From the NCBI GenBank assembly GCA_020064725.1, contig JAGTWJ010000002.1:1488001-1552000 (forward strand): a stretch of 64,000 nt of DNA. The letters are read 5' to 3'. The position numbers were made by a program, and so were the translations under genes. How positions within the stretch are numbered: position 1 is the first letter of the stretch; every line of letters begins with the position of its first letter. The notes under the pieces were generated by a model, which had not been told where the DNA came from, searched no databases, and was given only the letters and a program-made list of their open reading frames with translations. Below, piece by piece: positions 57,700-64,000 of this stretch. The DNA is from Drechslerella dactyloides (lineage: Eukaryota; Ascomycota; Orbiliomycetes; Orbiliales; Orbiliaceae).

Positions 57700-58624
57700 C
57701 TAAGAGACCAAAAAACCTCGATGCTCTGCACCGTGATATTTCTCCGCGAGCTGCGGCCACTGCACCAGAAACCTATCCGCCAGCGGCAGCAGCAGCTTGC
57801 CAGACAGGGAGAGCGTCGTCACCCTTGCGAACGACTCGATGTATATAACCCGAGTATTGCACATCCCGAAGAACTACGCATACAACCTAATATTAGCTTT
57901 CGACAATACAATAATACCCACACAGCTGCACGGGATGCGCGCAAAGGCATTCCCACCTTGTAGATGTAGATGGCGAATACAAGTATCACGGCCGTCGCCG
58001 GCCCATTGCACACCACGACGTCCGGAAACTCCATCCCCCTCCACAGCTCACGCATCTGTTTCGGAAAGTTCCTCATGTCTTCGCCGCGAACAACATCCAA
58101 GCACCTAATCAGACACAGCAGGCATGTGAAAGGCGAAGTCAACAACGACTGCTTGACTGCCCGTGCGCGCGGTATCTCAACCAGCCGGTATCCGATGCTG
58201 CCAGGCCTCTCCTTCCGGTCTCTACTCGCAGCGGCAACGGGGTTGCCATAAGATGTAGCCTCAAAGCTTTCCGCTCTCTGCGCAGAGTGCTTATCGCCGC
58301 TGCTGAAGACGTATGTTCGATGTGTGACAGTTTCCGGCGAGAGGTTCTGAATCATGTTGAACATCTCGGCGGTGTGGCCGCCGGACCCGAGGATGAAGAG
58401 CACATGTGACTTAGCCGGCGTCGTGATCTCGACGATGCGAGAGGACTGTGTGATCTCGGTGACGTGTGTAGGCCGGCGGACTGGGAGGATGGCGAGAACT
58501 CGAACCTGTGGGTGGATGGTGCGTTAATTTGTGCGCTCGCCGTTGGAATAGAGGTGGGGCATACAGCGCCGAATATGAAGATTATGAGGAGCGCCAGAAC
58601 TATTGAGATGATAAAGCGCATCAT
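57700..58624 (-). CDS. ALG14: UDP-GlcNAc transferase membrane subunit Alg14
   Basis: Three exons: 58624-58565, 58505-57957 and 57873-57700, giving 260 residues. The first exon encodes a membrane segment (I-I-S-I-V-L-A-L-L-I-I-F-I-F). The second begins the glycosyltransferase-like fold with L-G-S-G-G-H-T (Gly60-Thr65). N-G-P-A-T-A and V-I-Y-I-E-S-F-A-R-V follow, and the C-terminus has V-Q-W-P-Q-L. Alg14 anchors the catalytic Alg13 at the cytosolic face of the ER, where the pair adds the second GlcNAc of the dolichol-linked glycan. Introns were placed by frame and motif: intron 1 is 59 nt, intron 2 is 83 nt. A charged insert around 95-120 is fungus-typical. The call is firm. Confidence 0.93.
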
Positions 58625-59126
58625 CGTGGAAGGCTCGGCAAGCAGGATCGCCGTTACAGGCGGCTCCTGCAAATGTGTGTCGACTGGTTGGGGTGAAGTT
58701 CAGACGACATGTGGGCTCTAACTGGGATTGTGGACTGACGTGTGTTGCCCGAGACAGCAGGACAGCTCGGGAGCTCCCCGAAATAGCTGCCCTGGGCCCG
58801 GGGGAGCTCAACCTCGCCTCATAAACACCACAGAATCCCTCCGACATCTCGCGATATTCGCACAGCAGCGTAAGCTTCCACCTCCCAGCTTACCATACAT
58901 GACTCTTAGCTAACATGCAGCTTCTGATAGGGACCTGAGAGCTCAAATCTGAGCTACAACTGCGCTTTTCAGGCGCTCAGGCTGCTGAGTCATATCTTCC
59001 AGGCACTGGCAGAGTTTTATGCACACGATCACAACTGCAATATCCGCCGCGCAGACGAAGCACTGGGCCATTGGCAATAGATCTGGACATCTATAAATAC
59101 GTTGCCGCCAGAGCCAGGTTAAGCTC
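58625..59126. promoter_or_regulatory. Divergent promoter of ALG14 and the TatD gene
   Basis: About 500 bp between opposed start codons. No clear element; open frames are short. Confidence 0.45.
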
Positions 59127-60796
59127 ATGCTTCTATGGTTGAGACCAACGGCGCGGAATACATCAGCCAGCTACTATATCAGGAATATTTACCGTAGCTA
59201 CCAGAAACGCTGCATACATTCATCACGAAATTGCAACTCTACGTTCGACAGCGTCAGCAATCAATATAACTGTCGGCTTCAAGGTGTGAAGCTTTCATCT
59301 GCTTCAATTACGATTCATCACAATATCCGACTTGGTCCTCGATCCTGCATCAGCCCACCATCTCACATAAGATCATACTCCTCGACTACTGCCACTCACC
59401 AATCCATAGCGAAACGGGGCGGCGTTAAACAGAATACACTGCCTAGCATGGCGTCGACATCGACATCAGACCCTCGGCCGTCGGAATCCGAGCTCGACAA
59501 AGACTCCGAGTCCCGCTACGAACCAAGATATATCGATGTAATGCATATTTCCCTAATCTAAATAACACAAGAGGCAGTGGGATTGATCTATGTATCGTAC
59601 GTAGGTTGGTATCAATCTCACCGACATGATGTACCAGGGCTTCTATCACGGCCGGAAAGTGCACGAGGTGGACCTGGAAAACGTTATCCAGCGCGCGGAC
59701 GCCGTCGGCTGCAAAAAGCTCATGGTCACGGGCTCCGACTACAAGTGCTCCATTCGCGCCATGGAGCTAGCGGAGAGCTACCGTACGCATGCACACCATC
59801 CATCGTAGACACACCAATTGCACGCACGCACGCACGCTAACCTCTCTCATCTTGATTTACGACAGCGGGTATCATCTTCGCCACCGTCGGTGTGCATCCA
59901 TGCTCCGCATCGGAGGCCATCAAGACCGCCGGTGGGGTGCCCAACCTGCGCACGGCACTCAAGAGCATCGAAGATCTCGCGCTGGAAGGCAAAGCCCGCG
60001 GCACCGTCACCGCCTTCGGCGAGATCGGGCTCGACTACGACCGCTTCTACCTCTCAGACCAAGACTCCCAGCTGCGCGTGTTCGAAGAGCAGCTGCGCAT
60101 CGCAGAGCGCGTCGACCTGCCGCTGTTCCTACACTCCCGCGCCGCAGAGGATGACTTCAACCGGCTGCTCTTCGCCGCGAACCTGCCGCGCAAGGGCCTC
60201 GTGCACAGCTTCACAGGCACGCTGGAGGAGATGCACACACTCACAACGCAAGGCTTCGACATTGGCATCAACGGGTGCAGTCTCAAGACTGAAGAAAACA
60301 TCGCCGTGGTGCGGGAAGTGCCGCTTGAGCGACTGCAGATCGAGACGGACGGCCCCTGGTGCGAGATCCGCGCGACGCACGCGAGCGCAGCGTATCTGAA
60401 GAACATGCCCGCACACCTGACCGAGAGCGTGCCAAAGGACGTCAAGAAGGAGCGGTTCCAGCTGGGGATGCGGGTGAAGGGCAGGAACGAGCCGTGTGCG
60501 ATCGCGGGTGTGGCTTGGGTGATCGCGCAGGTCAAGGGTGTCTCCTTCGAGGAGGTTTGCGAAAGGTAGGTGTATGTCCGCTCGGTAGACGAGATGACCC
60601 CTCCCTCCCTCGTATGTTACGGTTGCATCTGCGGGGAGCTGGCTGACTGGGGTGTGTGCGTACTGCTAGATCGTGGGCGAACTCCATGAATATGTTTCGA
60701 TACGATGAGGCCGCAGCCTTACAGGAGGCTTGGGCGAAGGAGAATAGTCCGGATGTGGCTGTTGCGGCAGCTGCAGCTGGTGGGGATGGTGCTTGA
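59127..60796 (+). CDS. TatD-family deoxyribonuclease with N-terminal extension
   Basis: Four exons: 59127-59537, 59605-59782, 59866-60565 and 60670-60796, giving 471 residues. The catalytic core starts at about 135 with D-V-G-I-N-L-T-D, then T-V-G-V-H-P-C, F-G-E-I-G-L-D-Y-D, F-L-H-S-R, V-H-S-F-T-G and E-T-D-G-P-W; these carry the metal-binding Asp, His and Glu residues of the TatD/TATDN1 type. TatD enzymes are metal-dependent 3'-5' exonucleases linked to DNA repair and apoptosis-like DNA breakdown. The first 107 residues are rich in Arg, Ser and Tyr with a single acidic residue, like a mitochondrial presequence. An internal ATG at 59448 would give a 364-residue form without it. The last exon ends in an Ala-rich tail. 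Confidence 0.92.
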
Positions 60797-62227
60797 GCGT
60801 CGGCTGTTGATGAAGCATACATAATTATCGATCTTGGATCTGGCGTTGGACAAGGATGAAATTTCTCATGACTGGTCAATACTCGGCGCGAAGACATGCA
60901 TGCCTGATGCTGGTTGTTTGCGGGATGATTACTATTCATGCATACGAGCCCTCTCTACTTTTCTGGGGTTATGGAATAGAATTGCTAATCCGGTGATGGA
61001 TAGAGGACTTTCCTATATCATTGTACCATTCAGTGTCCATTGGTCCCATCCGTTTACTTTGCTGTTAGAGCCGTGTTCTGACATTTTATCCAGATTGCGT
61101 GGATTAAAACCCTAGCGGATACATACAATATCCTCTTCGACAGTCAGCCGGGCTCAATTGACGTCTATACGCACAGGAGCCTGTATGTGCCGGTAGCTCC
61201 TAGATATCTCGTTTGCGCGAAGAATATAACCCTAAAAGACAGTCGCTAGGCTATGATCAAGTACTCTTTGGCATGGATTCCTCGTATCATAAATGTAAAA
61301 TTTAAAAGGTTCTTATCAAATTTCTACAGAAGCTGAAAAATAAGTGCTATTATACACAAAACCGACAACAAGAAGATAAAAGATAGACAAAAACATTGTC
61401 ATTGAGAAACAAAAAATAGCCAATTCATAACTTAAAAATACCTTCAAGTCCAAATTGGTTGCATCCATGCAGCAGAAATATGAGCACGAGATCGCTGAGA
61501 AGGATAAGAATGAAAGAACGATAGCAAAAAAAAAAAAGGTATCGTACGGAAATGCAACAGCTCCCCAGAAGTCTCCCCTGTCATTAAATAGCAATTGCAT
61601 CGACAAGATTATCCAAAACAGACAACTAATAATAAATCAGAAAGTAGATAACACCCAACACCGGATGATGACGGCCGTGGAGCTTTTAGTGAGAGACTGC
61701 TGCCGCTATAGACGAACACAAAGATAGGATGATCCACTGTGAATCCTATCAATTGTGAACAACGGCAGCGTCAGGAACGGGAAAACAAAACAGCAGCATG
61801 TCGTAAATAATATGTAAAAAATCGATATCATCCCATCTCCCTTCGATGGTGTTTTTATGGCGTACTTGCCCCTGTTCGGATATAACTGGTATAAAAAAAG
61901 AGTTGCAGATCTAAGGGAATAAAACGACGCTGGCCGGTGGATTCAAATATTCACGAAACTGATTCAGACCCAAGTCGCTTTCCGTGCGAGAGTGAGATAA
62001 GAAAATTGAACCTGCCGAAATGCACGTCGAAAGAAGATGCCAAGCAAGCACGTACGAGAAGAGAAATGTCGTAAGTCGTAAAGGTTGCATTTGGGAAAAG
62101 ATATGTCGCCAAAATCAAGAATTGTGAAAGCTGTTGTATCTGTGGTGCATATAAGTTCTAGATCACCCCTCCTTCCCGAACCCAAGATCGCGGATAAATT
62201 TTTCGGCTGACTCTTCATAACGACTTC
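60797..62227. other. Intergenic region between convergent genes
   Basis: The TatD and zinc-finger genes end toward each other. The stretch is AT-rich, especially 61.25-61.7 kb with A runs, and has no supported open frame. Confidence 0.5.
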
Positions 62228-63990
62228 TCAGTCCATCATGTCTGACATCATGCCACCGTGTATCACTGGGTCGGGGTGCTGCTCGTGCTCGGGAACCTCT
62301 CGCTTGCACGCATTCTCCAATACGTTTGCCCACTTCCCGCTTGTGCCGGCATGTGTATGCTTGAGGTGCTGTCGGAAGTGGTCTGCTCGGAAGAATTTCT
62401 TGTTCTGGTTGCATTCGCCGAACTTGTGCACTTCGCTCAAATGGTCGTGTCGCGCCTGCCAATCTGGCGGGTTCGCGAACTCTTCGCCGCAGTAGCCGCA
62501 AATATCCACATAGTGCTGTTTGACGGGAGACGGATGGAAAGCTGCTTCTGGAGTGCTTGCGATGGCAGAGCAGCACCAGGAGTGCTTTCGCAGGTGGAGC
62601 GAGTTTTGGTGACGTTCGGCCTCGTTCTTGTTCTTGAAGCGGTGCGTGCAATACTTGCAGCCGTATTGCTTCTCCATTTCATGCATCCTGGTCAGAGGTT
62701 AGTCATCGCTCACCGACATATCGAGACTTCAGAGCTTTGATGGCTTACTTGAGATCCAACTGGTTGTCGAACTTCTTTGGCTTCTTCGGGCAGCACTCGC
62801 ACATCAGCACACCAAGCAGCTTCGGAGCCGAATGGTGCTTTGGCCCGACGGCTGCCTCGCTAGCTTGCTGGCGTCGGTCTGCCTCCGAGATGGTTCGCTG
62901 ATGGCCACGCGAGTAGGGACTCGGTGAGCCTGCTGAATCCACAACCCCGTTACCACCATAAGGTGTCCTCGGAGAGCTACACACATTGGTATTAGTATCT
63001 CGTGAAATATATGCAGAGAGATAGCAAAAGGAGTCACTGCTGTTATAAAACATACCTAACGCTGGTTCTGGCGGGCCCGCTCTGGCTGGTAAAGTTGAGA
63101 TCACCAGTCATCGTCACCCGGTTCAGATCAGGCGAATTATCGCCAGTGAAGAAACGACTCCTAGCTTCCGAAACGCTCGAATATCTTTCCTCCCGCGGAG
63201 AGTATGGTCCAGATCGAAACTTGGCGTACCTTGGGCCAGGGCTCGGGTGGGATACAGGGGATTTGCGATACTCAAAGGGTGTGCCGGTGGAACGTGGAGG
63301 TGCATCGTCCATGATGATATCATCATCGCCGCGTCCTTCTGGGCTTACACGCTCAACTTTTGGTCGATCTGGTGCATAACCAGAGGATATACTAAAGCCG
63401 CTAGTTCTCCTGTCTCTATCGTACGCCTCACCCAGTAATGATGAACCAGGACGAGCGAGCCCGGGGCTCCGATCACGTTCTCCAAAAGGGTGGTACCCTG
63501 AACGGGGTCCGGTTTCGTAGCCGCTTGGGGTTGGATTGGGCCATTGGGACGACGGCTCTGGGATCGCTGGGGAGGGAGGGATGGATGTGATGTCGGAAAC
63601 ACTTGGCAACTTTGGAGAGCGATCTTTACTATAGCTCGGAGTAAAGCTGGATTGGGAGCTTATGGAGCCGTTCCTCTCTTCAGAGCGGTGCACGAACGGG
63701 GCAGCTTGGCTCCAGTAAGATGAAGAGCTGAGGCCATTGGATGTCGTGGCGGAAGAAACTGGAGAATTTAGCTTCTGTACCAGTCCTTTGTCATAAGCAT
63801 CAAACGTCTTTCTCATAGCTTCACTTAACGAGCTGCTACTAAAAAGGAAGTTAGCACATGGAATGGATGCAAAAAAGGTGCAAGGCAATTGACTCAACTC
63901 GTTGGTGGATGCAACACTCGAAACCGGGTGCGGCCTGAATTCGTCGCGACCGAACCGGCTCGAGAAGCCGCGGGACGAGTCACCATTCAT
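62228..63990 (-). CDS. C2H2-type zinc-finger protein, fungus-specific architecture
   Basis: Four exons: 63990-63899, 63838-63056, 62976-62749 and 62687-62228, giving at least 520 residues. The first 330 residues are Ser/Pro/Arg-rich and disordered. The C-terminal 180 residues hold a C-E-C-C followed by K-K-F segment, a C-x-x-C..H..H finger (C-K-Y-C-T-H-R-F), a second finger (C-G-Y-C-G-E-E-F) with H..H, and a third Cys/His set ending in H-L-K-H-T-H. This arrangement occurs in many fungal C2H2 factors of unknown target. Intron 1 has a GTTGAG donor, a TGCTAAC branch site and a TTTTTAG acceptor. The frame stays open upstream of the ATG at 63990 to the window edge, so the gene may be 5'-partial. 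Confidence 0.8.
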
Positions 63991-64000
63991 TGGATACGGC

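Overview
The window is about 64 kb of nuclear DNA from a filamentous ascomycete (Pezizomycotina). The evidence is many genes split by short introns (about 50-160 nt) with GT..AG ends and CTAAC-type branch points, a CrzA-type calcineurin-responsive factor, a fungal RGS regulator, a GAF-type hybrid histidine kinase, a Chl4/CENP-N kinetochore protein, a fungal mitochondrial uL24 protein (MRPL40), Alg14, and small HNH proteins of a kind common in these fungi. The class cannot be fixed from sequence alone. No rRNA, tRNA, CRISPR array, intact transposon or clear biosynthetic cluster was recognised.

Layout. 0.5-8.4 kb: crzA (-), a steroid 5-alpha-reductase (-) divergent from a Pof1-like nucleotidyltransferase (+), and the copper chaperone gene ATX1 (-). 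8.4-12.4 kb: gene-poor, with one broken coding-like stretch. 12.4-15.6 kb: a five-exon hybrid histidine kinase (+). 16.6-18.0 kb: two tandem small Cys/His-rich genes (-) that look like diverged copies of each other and belong to no family I recognise. 19.9-24.3 kb: an Ecm25-like RhoGAP (+) convergent with an aldo/keto reductase (-). 25-32.2 kb: a low-complexity protein with two UIM-like motifs (-), a SOK1/TCP11 protein (+) and a coiled-coil protein (+). 32.8-40.8 kb: a gene-poor block holding an HNH protein with an in-frame TGA upstream, one unknown protein and a run of 35 G. 40.8-48.2 kb: an RGS protein (-) and a RUS1-family protein (-, eight exons). 50.5-64 kb: a dense housekeeping stretch with peroxisomal Pcs60-like acyl-CoA synthetase (-), CHL4 (-), a LACTB2-like metallo-beta-lactamase (+), MRPL40 (+), ALG14 (-), a TatD nuclease with a mitochondrial-looking N-terminus (+), and a C2H2 zinc-finger gene (-) that may continue past the right edge.

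The genes do not form one pathway. Several are signalling parts (CrzA, hybrid kinase, RGS, RhoGAP, SOK1), which is ordinary for a euchromatic fungal segment. Exon structures were built by hand from splice signals, reading-frame continuity and family motifs. Coordinates given for a gene span start codon to stop codon, with exons listed in the evidence. The least explained items are the tandem Cys/His pair, the receiver-like segment in the hybrid kinase, the double-UIM protein, and the gene-poor block.
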